Position numbers and translations under genes: made by a program. Below the pieces are notes generated by a model. That model ran no database searches, was not told where the DNA came from, and saw nothing but the letters and a program-made list of their open reading frames with translations. A stretch of 64,000 nt of DNA from Bradyrhizobium japonicum USDA 6 (GTDB lineage Bacteria > Pseudomonadota > Alphaproteobacteria > Rhizobiales > Xanthobacteraceae): NCBI RefSeq assembly GCF_000284375.1, contig NC_017249.1, positions 62,001 through 126,000 on the forward strand, given 5' to 3'. Below are positions 24,450 to 32,939 of the stretch, piece after piece (position 1 is the stretch's first letter; each line of letters opens with the position of its first letter).

Positions 24450-25256
24450 ATGACGCCGTCTCGCGACTGGATCGACATCAACTGGGCCGATGGGAGCCTT
24501 GCAGAGGTGTCGCGCTGGATCGCGGTGCTGCCGCTGGCGGCGACCGAGCAGCACGGCCCGCATCTTCCGCTCGAAACCGACGTGCTGATCGCGGACGCGT
24601 ATCTCGCGCGCGTGCGCGAGCTGTTGCCCGCAAATGTTCCGGCGACGTTCCTGCCCGTTGAACCGGTCGGGATTTCCACCGAGCATATCGACTTTCCGGG
24701 CACGCAGACGCTGCCGACCGAGGTGGCGCTGAAGCGATGGACCGCAATCGGCGAGGACGTCGCGCGGCGCGGCGTGAAGAAGCTCGTCATCATCACCAGC
24801 CATGGCGGCAACAGCGCGGCAATGATGCTGGTCGCGCAGGATCTTCGCGCGCATCACAGGCTCTTTGTGGTGACGACGTCGTGGTCCCGGCTGTCGCGCG
24901 CGGAGAAACTGTTCCCGGCGGATGAAGTGCGCCACGGCATTCATGGCGGCGCGGTCGAGACGTCGATCATGCTGGCACGCTATCCCGATCAAGTGCGGGT
25001 TGATGCGATCGCGGATTTTCCCGCGAGCAGCATCGCCATGGAAAAGCAGTATCGCTGGCTGTCGACACAGCGGCCCGCACCGTTCGCCTGGCAGGCGCAG
25101 GATCTCCACGCGAGCGGGGCGATCGGCAACGCGACATTGGCTGTGCCCGAGAAGGGTGAGCAGCTGCTCGATCAGGGCGCGCGCGCTTTTTGCGAACTGC
25201 TGACCGAGGTCGATAACTTCGACGTGAACAGGCTCGCCAAAGGGCCTCTCGGCTAG
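24450..25256 (+). CDS. Creatininase-family amidohydrolase
   Basis: A 268-residue enzyme. Metal-site residues of the family are visible: ATEQHGPHLPLETDV (E, H, D) near residues 32-44, ITSHGGNSAAM near 113, and IHGGAVETSIML, whose E is the bridging ligand. The family hydrolyses cyclic or linear amides (creatinine, formamidopyrimidine-type compounds). Divergence from an NMT1-type importer with a dehydrogenase hints at a shared catabolic substrate. No signal peptide, so cytosolic. Confidence 0.9.
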   Translation: MTPSRDWIDINWADGSLAEVSRWIAVLPLAATEQHGPHLPLETDVLIADAYLARVRELLPANVPATFLPVEPVGISTEHIDFPGTQTLPTEVALKRWTAIGEDVARRGVKKLVIITSHGGNSAAMMLVAQDLRAHHRLFVVTTSWSRLSRAEKLFPADEVRHGIHGGAVETSIMLARYPDQVRVDAIADFPASSIAMEKQYRWLSTQRPAPFAWQAQDLHASGAIGNATLAVPEKGEQLLDQGARAFCELLTEVDNFDVNRLAKGPLG

Positions 25257-25395
25257 CCCGCATCCGACTGGAATCATTCAGGAAACAGCCGGGCCGCACG
25301 CGTGCTTTTGCGGGTTTCGAACCGGACGCGGCAAGCCTCCGTCCAACTGGGCACGCGGGCCACAACGGACCGCCTCAACCCGGATGGAGTTTCAC

Positions 25396-25659
25396 ATGTC
25401 GATCAAGACCAGGATTGCCGCCGTCGCACTCGCTGCCCTCGCCGTCACCGGCAGCATCGTGTCCACCACCTCTTCGGCCGAAGCCAAGCAGCCCGGCTGG
25501 GTCTGGGGTGTGGGTGCCGGCATCGCCACCGCCGCCGTCGTCGGCTCCGCGATCGCCGCCAGCAACGACCCCTATTACTACGGCTATCACCGCTGCGGCT
25601 GGGTCGCCCAGTACAACGCCTTCGGCCAGTACGTTGGCCGCGTTCGTTCTTGCTACTGA
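25396..25659 (+). CDS. Small exported Tyr/Gly-rich protein
   Basis: An 87-residue protein; ATG 25396 is preferred over 25384 because the signal peptide (IAAVALAALAVTGSIVST) then starts at its basic end. The mature part has a short hydrophobic segment, AGIATAAVVGSAIAAS, then YYYGYHRCGW and a terminal Cys pair partner in RSCY. A common envelope-protein type in Rhizobiales with no known role. Two hairpins follow. Confidence 0.75.
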   Translation: MSIKTRIAAVALAALAVTGSIVSTTSSAEAKQPGWVWGVGAGIATAAVVGSAIAASNDPYYYGYHRCGWVAQYNAFGQYVGRVRSCY

Positions 25660-25699
25660 TTTGAGTACCTGAGGCCGATCTCACGTGGATCCTGCGTCC

Positions 25700-25767
25700 G
25701 ACACGGGCGCCTCATCCACCCCGTGTCGTGTCCCCGACCCCGCCCGGCTGTCCCCCCGGGCGGGGTC
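25700..25767 (+). terminator. Tandem hairpins, probable Rho-independent terminator
   Basis: First stem GACACGGG / CCCGTGTC (25700-25707 and 25720-25727). Second, a perfect 12-bp stem GACCCCGCCCGG / CCGGGCGGGGTC (25736-25747 and 25756-25767), with a T-run eight bases downstream. Placed directly after the small exported protein gene. Confidence 0.7.
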
Positions 25768-25938
25768 ATCCATTTTTGCCGCCGGGAATTTGTTGCAGCT
25801 CCGTCACACAAGAGTGCGAACCATCTGCTGCGGCAATCCGTGCCAGTTGCTATTGCGAATTAATCGCAATAAGGTTCGCAGCAGGCACAGGGGCTTGGGA
25901 AGAAATCGCGTCGAATCGGGATCGTCTGGTCCGATCGC

Positions 25939-28029
25939 GTGAACAACCAAGACTTCGTGACAGGGCCGCCGCGAATCTGCAGGGATATCGCGGCGAATGG
26001 GACACATTCGCGTTTGGGGGCGTGCGTTTTGACGTTGAGAGGTCACCGTTACAGGTATTTGCGAACGGCCGCGGCGGTTGCCTCGGGCGTGCTGGCTTTT
26101 CCCGCCGCCGGCCACGCGGCCGATCTGCCGCTGAAGGCACCGGCGCTGAAAGCGGTCTATGACTGGACCGGCCTCTATATCGGCGCGCATGCCGGCTACA
26201 GCCGTGGCTCGTCCGGCTTCGCGCTGAACGACGGCGCCGCGATCAATGGCAACGGCGTCTTCAGCGGCATGATCGGCGGCGTGCAGGCCGGCTACAACTA
26301 CCGGCTCAATTCCGGATGGCTCGTCGGCGTCGAAGGCGATTTTTCGTTTCCCAACTACATCACCTCCAATTCGATCGTTTCCTTCCTCGGGACGCCAGCC
26401 AACACGGTCATCCAGCAATGGGACTACACCGCGAGCGTGCGCGGCCGCGTCGGCTACACCAGCGGACCGTGGCTCGTCTACGCCACCGGCGGTTTTGCGT
26501 GGATGGGCGAGCGCTATTTCGACACCCCGGCCTCCGACGACCAAGTCCCGAAGATCCTGAACACGCGGCCCGGCTGGATCGCGGGCGCAGGCATCGAATA
26601 CGGCTTTGCGCCGCACTGGAGCGCGCGGCTCGAATATCTCTACAGCCGCTTCGACGGCGCCAACGTCGCCTTCTCCACGGGCGCCCAATACACGTCATCA
26701 TCGCTCGACTTCCAGTCGGTCAGGGTCGGCCTCAACCGCAAGGTCGATTGGCCGGGCATGCCGAGCTACGACCCGAAGAGCTCCTTGATCGACACGGAAT
26801 CGGATCGCTGGGAGATTCACGGCCAGAGCACCTATCTGCCGCAAGGCTATCCGTCGTTCCCTGCGCTCTACAGCGGACCGAACTCTCTGTCGCCATCGAC
26901 GCAGGCCAAGGCGACGTGGAGCAACAGCCTGTTCCTGAACGCGCGGCTGTGGGACGGCGGCGAGGTCTATTACAATCCCGAACTGCTCCAGGGATTTGGA
27001 CTGAACGACACGGTTGGCGCGGCAGGCTTCCCCAACGGCGAAGCGCAGAAATCGAACTTCCCCTATCCGCATTACAACACCTCGCGGCTGTTCGTGCGCC
27101 AGACGTTCGGCTTTGGCGGCGAGCAGGAGGAGCTCGCGAGCGGCCAGCTGCAGCTTGCGCAGAAGGTCGACGTGTCCAGGCTCACGGTGCAGGCCGGCAA
27201 GTTCGCGGTGATCGACGTGTTCGACGGCAATGCCTTTGCCAAGGACACCCGCAAGGACTTCATGAACTGGTCGCTGTGGGCGCCTGGCGCCTTCGACTAT
27301 TCCGCCGACAAGGTCGGTCTCACCTATGGCGTCACCGCCGAGCTCAACCAGAAGCAATGGGCGCTGCGCGGCGGCTATTTCCTGATGGTCGCGGAGTCCA
27401 ATTCGAATCATTTCGACACCAGGGTCGGGGAACGCGGTCAGTACGCGATCGAGCTGGAGACCCGGTTCTCGCTGCTCGGCCAACCCGGCAAGCTCAGGAC
27501 CATGGGCTGGGTCGACAGCGCCAACATGGGCAGCTTCCGCGAGACGCTGGACAATCCCGCGCTCAATCTCGACATCGCGCAGACCCGGCGCGGCCGCCTC
27601 AAGGTCGGTTACGTCATCAACCTCGAGCAGGCGATCACAGAGGATATCGGGCTGTTCGGACGCTGGAGCTGGAACGACGGCAAGACCGAAACGCTCGCCT
27701 TCACCGACATCAACCGCAGCCTGGCCACCGGACTGTCGATCAAAGGCACGAAATGGGGCCGGCCTGACGACGTGATCGGCATCGGCGGCGCCATCAATGC
27801 CATCTCGCAGGATTATCGCGACTTCCTGGCCGCCGGCGGCCTTGGTGTTCTCATCGGCGACGGCGCTCTCAACTACCGCAAGGAGCGCATCCTCGAGGCC
27901 TACTATGCCTATTCGGTGAACAAGAGCGTCACGCTGACCGCGGACTATCAATTGATCACAAACCCGGCCTATAACGCCGACCGCGGGCCGGTCTCGATCT
28001 TCTCGGGCCGCCTGCACGCAGAGTTCTAG
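25939..28029 (+). CDS. Outer-membrane protein: Omp25/31-type barrel fused to OprB-type carbohydrate porin
   Basis: A protein of up to 696 residues. The start is uncertain: no ATG exists, so GTG 25939 or a later GTG/TTG near 26020-26028 must serve; only the latter puts the signal peptide (LRTAAAVASGVLAFPAAGHAA) near the N-terminus. Residues about 70-250 are an Omp25-like barrel (WTGLYIGAHAGYSRG, GGVQAGYNYRL, LVGVEGDFSF, EYLYSRFD). Residues about 285-696 are an OprB-like porin (SLFLNARLWDGGEVYYNPEL, NFPYPHYNTSRLFVRQTFG in part, LSLLGQPGK-type strands). The end AEF fits a barrel terminus. It precedes an ABC importer on the same strand, 28 bp away. Confidence 0.83.
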   Translation: MNNQDFVTGPPRICRDIAANGTHSRLGACVLTLRGHRYRYLRTAAAVASGVLAFPAAGHAADLPLKAPALKAVYDWTGLYIGAHAGYSRGSSGFALNDGAAINGNGVFSGMIGGVQAGYNYRLNSGWLVGVEGDFSFPNYITSNSIVSFLGTPANTVIQQWDYTASVRGRVGYTSGPWLVYATGGFAWMGERYFDTPASDDQVPKILNTRPGWIAGAGIEYGFAPHWSARLEYLYSRFDGANVAFSTGAQYTSSSLDFQSVRVGLNRKVDWPGMPSYDPKSSLIDTESDRWEIHGQSTYLPQGYPSFPALYSGPNSLSPSTQAKATWSNSLFLNARLWDGGEVYYNPELLQGFGLNDTVGAAGFPNGEAQKSNFPYPHYNTSRLFVRQTFGFGGEQEELASGQLQLAQKVDVSRLTVQAGKFAVIDVFDGNAFAKDTRKDFMNWSLWAPGAFDYSADKVGLTYGVTAELNQKQWALRGGYFLMVAESNSNHFDTRVGERGQYAIELETRFSLLGQPGKLRTMGWVDSANMGSFRETLDNPALNLDIAQTRRGRLKVGYVINLEQAITEDIGLFGRWSWNDGKTETLAFTDINRSLATGLSIKGTKWGRPDDVIGIGGAINAISQDYRDFLAAGGLGVLIGDGALNYRKERILEAYYAYSVNKSVTLTADYQLITNPAYNADRGPVSIFSGRLHAEF

Positions 28030-28057
28030 CCCAAAATTCCAGCCCAAGGGCGGGCCG

Positions 28058-29791
28058 ATGAAGCCGAGAGATATCCGCACGGCCGCGATCGGCCGGGCGC
28101 TACTCCCCAATGTCTGGGACGTCGCGGCGCTGATCCTCGTCATCGGCGCCATGGTGCTGATCGTCTATGGCGGCAAGCAGACCGTCGCGCCGCTGTCCGA
28201 GCTGGAGCGCACGCCGGTCTCGCTCGATCCGGCAAACCTGCCGCTCTACGCCTTGCGCACCACGTTGCGGATGCTGCTTGCGATGGTGTGCTCGACGGTC
28301 TTCACCTTCGTCTACGCGGCAATTGCCGCCAAGAGCCGGCGCGCGGAGCTGGTCATGATCCCGCTGCTGGATATCCTCCAGTCGGTGCCGATCCTCGGCT
28401 TCCTCACCTTCACTGTCGTTTTCTTCATGAATTTGTTTCCGGGCCAGGTGCTGGGCGCCGAGCTCGCCTCGGTGTTTGCGATCTTCACCAGCCAGGCCTG
28501 GAACATGACCTTCAGCATGTACCAGTCGATGCGCAACGTGCCGAAGGACCTCGAGGAGGCCACCCAAAGCTTCCATTTGTCCGGTTGGCAGCGCTTCTGG
28601 CGCCTCGACGTTCCGTTCGCGATGCCGGGACTGATCTGGAACGCGATGATGTCGATGTCGGGTGGCTGGTTCTTCGTGGTCGCCTCGGAAGCGATCACCG
28701 TCGGCACGACCACGGTGACCCTGCCGGGAATCGGCTCCTATGTCGCGCTGGCCATTCAGCAGCAGGATTTGCCGGCCATCCTCTACGCCATGCTGGCGAT
28801 GCTGTTCGTGATCATCGCCTATGATCAGTTGCTGTTCCGCCCCATCGTCGCCTGGGCCGACAAATTCCGCTTCGAGCAGACCGCCTCAGGCGAGGCGCCG
28901 ACCTCCTGGATGCTCGACCTGTTCCGCCGGACCCGCGCACTGCGTGCGCTGACCCTTCCTTTCGCGGCGCTGAGCCGCGCGATCTCGAACTTGCGCATTC
29001 CGCTGCCGAAACTGCCGCCCGCGGCGGCAGGCAAGGGCCAGCCGTCCCGCCTCGTCGATAGGGTCTGGATCGCATTGATCCTCGCCGGCACGGCCTATGC
29101 CGCCTCGCTGACCTATCGCTATCTCTCGGCCAGTCTCGGAATGTCCGACGTTCTCGTCGTCATCAGGGACGGGCTCATCACATTGTTGCGCGTCGCCGTC
29201 CTGATCAGCCTCGCCACATTGGTCTGGGTGCCGGTCGGGGTCTGGATCGGCCTTCGCCCGAAACTGGCCGAACGGATTCAGCCGCTGGCGCAGTTTCTGG
29301 CGGCCTTCCCGGCGAACCTCGCCTTTCCCGTCTTCGTCCTCGCCATCGTCCACTTCAAGCTTGCCGCCAACATCTGGCTGAGCCCGCTGATGATCCTGGG
29401 CACACAATGGTACATCCTGTTCAATGTCATCGCGGGCGCCAGCGCCTTCCCGAGCGACCTGCGCGAGGCCGCGAGCAGCTTCCACCTCGGCGGATGGCGT
29501 TGGTGGTTCAAGGCGATCCTGCCCGGCATCTTCCCCTATTACGTCACCGGCGCGATCACCGCGTCCGGCGGCTCCTGGAATGCGTCGATCGTCGCGGAGG
29601 TCGCAAGCTGGGGCGACACGCATCTGAAGGCCACCGGGCTCGGCGCCTATATTGCTTCCGCCACGGAAGCCGGCGACTTCCCGCGCGTCGTGCTCGGAAT
29701 TGCCACGATGTGCATTCTGGTGACGTTGTTCAATCGTCTGGTCTGGCGGCCGCTCTATGCCTTCGGCGAGCGTCGCCTGCGGCTCGGCTGA
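28058..29791 (+). CDS. ABC transporter permease with two fused membrane domains
   Basis: A 577-residue protein carrying two complete BPD_transp_1 units. Each has its own EAA loop: ATQSFHLSGWQRFWRLDVPF near 168 and AASSFHLGGWRWWFKAILPG near 472. A polar linker of about 60 residues joins them (about 270-330). One polypeptide therefore supplies both halves of the channel. Nitrate/sulfonate-type systems with a long ATPase often have this form. It follows the porin and precedes the ATPase by 13 bp, a likely outer-to-inner membrane uptake operon. No binding protein is encoded nearby. Confidence 0.92.
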   Translation: MKPRDIRTAAIGRALLPNVWDVAALILVIGAMVLIVYGGKQTVAPLSELERTPVSLDPANLPLYALRTTLRMLLAMVCSTVFTFVYAAIAAKSRRAELVMIPLLDILQSVPILGFLTFTVVFFMNLFPGQVLGAELASVFAIFTSQAWNMTFSMYQSMRNVPKDLEEATQSFHLSGWQRFWRLDVPFAMPGLIWNAMMSMSGGWFFVVASEAITVGTTTVTLPGIGSYVALAIQQQDLPAILYAMLAMLFVIIAYDQLLFRPIVAWADKFRFEQTASGEAPTSWMLDLFRRTRALRALTLPFAALSRAISNLRIPLPKLPPAAAGKGQPSRLVDRVWIALILAGTAYAASLTYRYLSASLGMSDVLVVIRDGLITLLRVAVLISLATLVWVPVGVWIGLRPKLAERIQPLAQFLAAFPANLAFPVFVLAIVHFKLAANIWLSPLMILGTQWYILFNVIAGASAFPSDLREAASSFHLGGWRWWFKAILPGIFPYYVTGAITASGGSWNASIVAEVASWGDTHLKATGLGAYIASATEAGDFPRVVLGIATMCILVTLFNRLVWRPLYAFGERRLRLG

Positions 29792-29804
29792 CGAGGAGAC
29801 CATC

Positions 29805-30629
29805 ATGCTCGATCAACCCTCAGCGCTCATCGACATCCGCGGTGTCTGCCGGTCCTTCCCGAAAGGCAGCGGCGAGCAGCTCCTGGTGCTGGACAAGGTC
29901 GACCTGACGATCCGCTCGGGCGAGATCGTCGGCCTGCTCGGCCGCTCCGGCTCCGGCAAGTCCACCTTGCTGCGGATCATCGCCGGTCTGGTCAGCCCGT
30001 CTGCGGGACAGGCGACCTGTCGCGGCGAGATCATCGTCGGACCGCCGAACGGCGTCGCCATGGTGTTCCAGTCATTCGCGTTGTTTCCCTGGTTGACCGT
30101 GCTCCAGAACGTCGAGCTCGGACTCGAAGCGCTGGGCGTCGATGCAACCGAGCGCCACAAGCGCGCCCTTGCTGCGATCGACCTGATCGGCCTTGACGGG
30201 TTTGAGTCCGCCTTCCCGAAGGAACTGTCGGGTGGCATGCGCCAGCGCGTCGGATTCGCCCGCGCGCTGGTGGTGCATCCCGACCTCCTGCTGATGGACG
30301 AGCCGTTCTCGGCACTCGACGTCCTCACGGCCGAGACGCTGCGCACGGACCTGATCGACCTCTGGATCGAGGGCCGGCTGCCGATCAAATCGATCCTGAT
30401 GGTGACGCACAATATCGAGGAGGCGGTCCTGATGTGCGATCGCATCCTGGTGTTCTCATCCAATCCAGGGCGTGTCGCCGCCGAGATCAAGGTCGACATG
30501 CCGCATCCGCGCAACCGGCTCGACCCCCATTTCCGGCAACTCGTCGACAACATCTACGCGCGCATGACCCAACGCGCCGAACCGAAGGCGCCCCCGTCGA
30601 AGGCATCCTGGGCTCCGGGGTCGGCATGA
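29805..30629 (+). CDS. ABC transporter ATP-binding protein, truncated before its AAA-associated domain
   Basis: A 274-residue ATPase from ATG 29805 (ribosome site GAGGAG). Walker A GRSGSGKST, Q-loop MVFQSFALFPW, signature LSGGM, Walker B LLLMDEPFSALD and H-loop VTHNIEEAV are intact. Relatives in this transporter type continue into an AAA-associated C-terminal domain; here the frame ends at a TGA that overlaps the start of that domain as ATGA. A single extra C in the run at 30591-30595 would fuse the two frames. So it is either a frameshift or a natural fission; the ATPase core itself looks functional. Confidence 0.9.
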   Translation: MLDQPSALIDIRGVCRSFPKGSGEQLLVLDKVDLTIRSGEIVGLLGRSGSGKSTLLRIIAGLVSPSAGQATCRGEIIVGPPNGVAMVFQSFALFPWLTVLQNVELGLEALGVDATERHKRALAAIDLIGLDGFESAFPKELSGGMRQRVGFARALVVHPDLLLMDEPFSALDVLTAETLRTDLIDLWIEGRLPIKSILMVTHNIEEAVLMCDRILVFSSNPGRVAAEIKVDMPHPRNRLDPHFRQLVDNIYARMTQRAEPKAPPSKASWAPGSA

Positions 30630-31117
30630 CCCTGCACCACGTCTCGTCCAACGTGCTGTCGGGCCTGATCGAGACGCTGGCGGGGCCGCCCTATCACGGA
30701 CACGCCGACCTGCCCGTGCTCGCAAGCCAGCTCCAGCTCGAGGCCGACGAGATCCTCCACCTCGGCGAGTCCCTGCAACTGCTGCGCTTCGCCCAGCTGA
30801 GCGAAGGCGACCTGATGCTCACCGACACGGGCAAGCGTTTTGCCCATCTCGAAACCGACGCGCGCAAGAAGCTGTTCGCCGAACACCTCGTCACTTACGT
30901 GCCGGTGATGGGATTGATTCGCCGCGTGCTCGACGAACGTCCCTCCCATACCGCCCCCGCGGCACGGTTCCGCAACGAGCTCGAAGACTACATGTCCGAG
31001 GACTATGCGGGCGAGACGCTGAAGACGGTGGTGTCGTGGGGCCGCTATGCCGAGCTGTTCGCCTACGACGAGCAGTCCGAGACGTTCAGCCTGGAAAACC
31101 CCGGAGAAGGCGGTTGA
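30626..31117 (+). CDS. AAA-associated C-terminal domain of the ABC ATPase, as a separate frame
   Basis: A 163-residue frame starting ATG 30626 within the ATPase stop. It reads LHHVSSNVLSGLIETLAGPP, then LQLEADEILHLGESLQLLRF, LTDTGKRFA and ELEDYMSEDYAGETLKTVV. These are the blocks of the AAA-associated domain (PF09821 type) normally fused to the ATPase, thought to be regulatory. The frame is open upstream of the ATG (VEGILGSGVG), which also looks family-like and favours a recent frameshift. It could still be translated by coupling through ATGA. Confidence 0.8.
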   Translation: MTLHHVSSNVLSGLIETLAGPPYHGHADLPVLASQLQLEADEILHLGESLQLLRFAQLSEGDLMLTDTGKRFAHLETDARKKLFAEHLVTYVPVMGLIRRVLDERPSHTAPAARFRNELEDYMSEDYAGETLKTVVSWGRYAELFAYDEQSETFSLENPGEGG

Positions 31118-31229
31118 ACCCGGCCTGCGACAATTTGGGCCGGAACCGGGCATATCGCATAGGGAATTCATATATAAAGGGCTTGGTCCGGCGTCCGCCG
31201 GGCCGAGATCTCCCTCTCGCTAGAGCGCA

Positions 31230-32525
31230 ATGTTATCCGTCGAACTCGTCATCGTCGTCGTCCTGATCGTCATCAACGGCTTGCTGTCCATGTCGGAGCT
31301 CGCCGTGGTCTCGTCCCGCCCGGCCCGGCTGTCACTGCTCGCGGCCAAGGGGGTGCGCGGCGCCGAGCGGGCACTGACGCTGGCGGCCGATCCCGGAAAG
31401 TTCCTCTCGACCGTGCAGATCGGCATCACGCTGGTCGGCGTGCTCTCGGGCGCATTCTCGGGCGCGACGCTCGGACAGCGGCTGACGCAATGGCTGGTCG
31501 AGCTCGGCCTGTCCTCAGGGATCGCCGACATCGTCGGCGTCGGCATCGTCGTCACGCTCATCACCTACGCTACCCTGATCGTCGGCGAGCTGGTGCCGAA
31601 GCAGGTAGCGCTACGCGCCCCCGAGAGCATCGCGGTCAAGGTCGCGCCCGCGATGCACGTTCTGGCGCGGATCTCGCTGCCGCTCGTCTTCCTGCTCGAT
31701 CTCTCCGGCAAGCTGATCCTCACGCTGCTCGGCCGCGGCGGCAAGGCCGAGGAGAAGGTCTCGGAGGACGAGATCCATCACCTCGTCAGCGAAGCCGAGA
31801 ACGCGGGTGTGCTGGAGTCGGGCGAAAAGGAGATGATCGCGGGCGTCATGCGGCTCGGCGACCGGCCGGTCGGCGCGATCATGACGCCGCGCACGGAGGT
31901 CAACGAGATCGATCTGAACGATGCGCCGGAGGCCATTCAAGCGATCATCGCGAAGAGCCCGCATTCGCGCTTTCCCGTCTCGGACGGCGATCGCGACAAG
32001 CCGATCGGCGTGCTCCAGGCCAAGGACCTGCTGGTCGCCTACATGAACGAGCGCACGCCGGATCTGCGAGCGCTGGTGCGCGAGGCGCCCGGCATTCCGG
32101 CATCGGCCGACGCCCGCGACGTGCTGGCGATCCTGAAAGCCGCTCCGGTTCATGTCGGCCTGGTCTACGACGAATACGGCGCGTTCGAGGGTATCGTGAC
32201 GACGGCTGACATTCTGGAATCGATCGTCGGCGCCTTCCATTCCGAGGAGGGACCGCCGGAGCCGGCCTATGTCAGGCGCGATGACGGCTCGCTGCTGGTC
32301 TCCGGCTGGATGCCGGTCGACGAGTTCGGCGAGTTGCTCGGCGTCGAGTTGCCGCCGCACCGCTACAACACGGTGGCGGGCCTGGTGCTGCAACAGTTCA
32401 GCGTGCTGCCCAATGTCGGCGACGCCTTCGACTTTGCCGGCTGGCATATCGAGGTGGTCGATCTCGACGGTCGCAGGATCGACAAGATTCTGGCAGGCCG
32501 GTTGAGTGAGGTCGAGACGGGGTGA
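31230..32525 (+). CDS. CNNM/CorC (hemolysin C-like) membrane protein
   Basis: A 431-residue protein. A DUF21 membrane domain with about four helices spans residues 1-190 (ELVIVVVLIVINGLLSMSELA, QIGITLVGVLSGAFSG, VGELVPKQVAL). Two CBS motifs follow (VGAIMTPRTEVNEIDL, HVGLVYDEYGAFEGIVT), then a CorC_HlyC domain (SGWMPVDEFGELLGVELP, LQQFSVLPNVGD). The family exports or regulates magnesium and other divalent cations. It is monocistronic here and convergent with the PilZ gene. Confidence 0.93.
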   Translation: MLSVELVIVVVLIVINGLLSMSELAVVSSRPARLSLLAAKGVRGAERALTLAADPGKFLSTVQIGITLVGVLSGAFSGATLGQRLTQWLVELGLSSGIADIVGVGIVVTLITYATLIVGELVPKQVALRAPESIAVKVAPAMHVLARISLPLVFLLDLSGKLILTLLGRGGKAEEKVSEDEIHHLVSEAENAGVLESGEKEMIAGVMRLGDRPVGAIMTPRTEVNEIDLNDAPEAIQAIIAKSPHSRFPVSDGDRDKPIGVLQAKDLLVAYMNERTPDLRALVREAPGIPASADARDVLAILKAAPVHVGLVYDEYGAFEGIVTTADILESIVGAFHSEEGPPEPAYVRRDDGSLLVSGWMPVDEFGELLGVELPPHRYNTVAGLVLQQFSVLPNVGDAFDFAGWHIEVVDLDGRRIDKILAGRLSEVETG

Positions 32526-32598
32526 TTGCGCACCCAACCCTCCACCCGTCGTCCCGGACAAGCGCGCCCTAAGCGCGCGCCGATCAAACGCAGACCGC

Positions 32599-32838
32599 TC
32601 ACCCGAACCGCACCCCGATCCGCTTCTCCTTGCGCCAGACCACCGTGCAGGCGAGATGCGTTCCGTCGGCCTGGATGACCAGGGTGAACCGCTCGGGGAT
32701 ACCGACCGGACTGGTGACATCGAGCGCGGCGCCGGTGTCGGAGAAATTACGGATGGTGCAGTCGATCGCGCCGCCGCCGAACTCGATCGTTCCGGCTTTC
32801 AGCACACGGTGCCTGGCTTTGTCGCGTCGCTCGTCCAT
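32599..32838 (-). CDS. Single-domain PilZ protein
   Basis: A 79-residue PilZ domain. The N-terminal basic stretch RRDKARHR provides the R-x-x-x-R element, and NFSDTGAALD supplies the (D/N)-x-S-x-x-G motif, so c-di-GMP binding is plausible. It ends on a beta strand, RKEKRIGVRFG. Such short PilZ proteins are numerous in Bradyrhizobium and their outputs are unknown. No operon partner. Confidence 0.9.
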   Translation of the reverse strand: MDERRDKARHRVLKAGTIEFGGGAIDCTIRNFSDTGAALDVTSPVGIPERFTLVIQADGTHLACTVVWRKEKRIGVRFG

Positions 32839-32939
32839 GGGGCCAATCTACACCCCAAGCTGACACAGGCGTTAAAACACAACCACAATCCCCGATGAAT
32901 TTTCACCGCCGCAGGGTGCGGCGGATCATGCGGTGGCCC

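Noticed and set aside
26698..28152. 484-codon minus-strand frame under the porin gene
   Set aside because: Antisense to clear beta-barrel coding sequence; composition is that of a shadow frame.
31131..31229. Promoter for the CNNM gene around CATATATAAAG
   Set aside because: A TATA-rich stretch is present, but no matching -35 at proper spacing could be defended.
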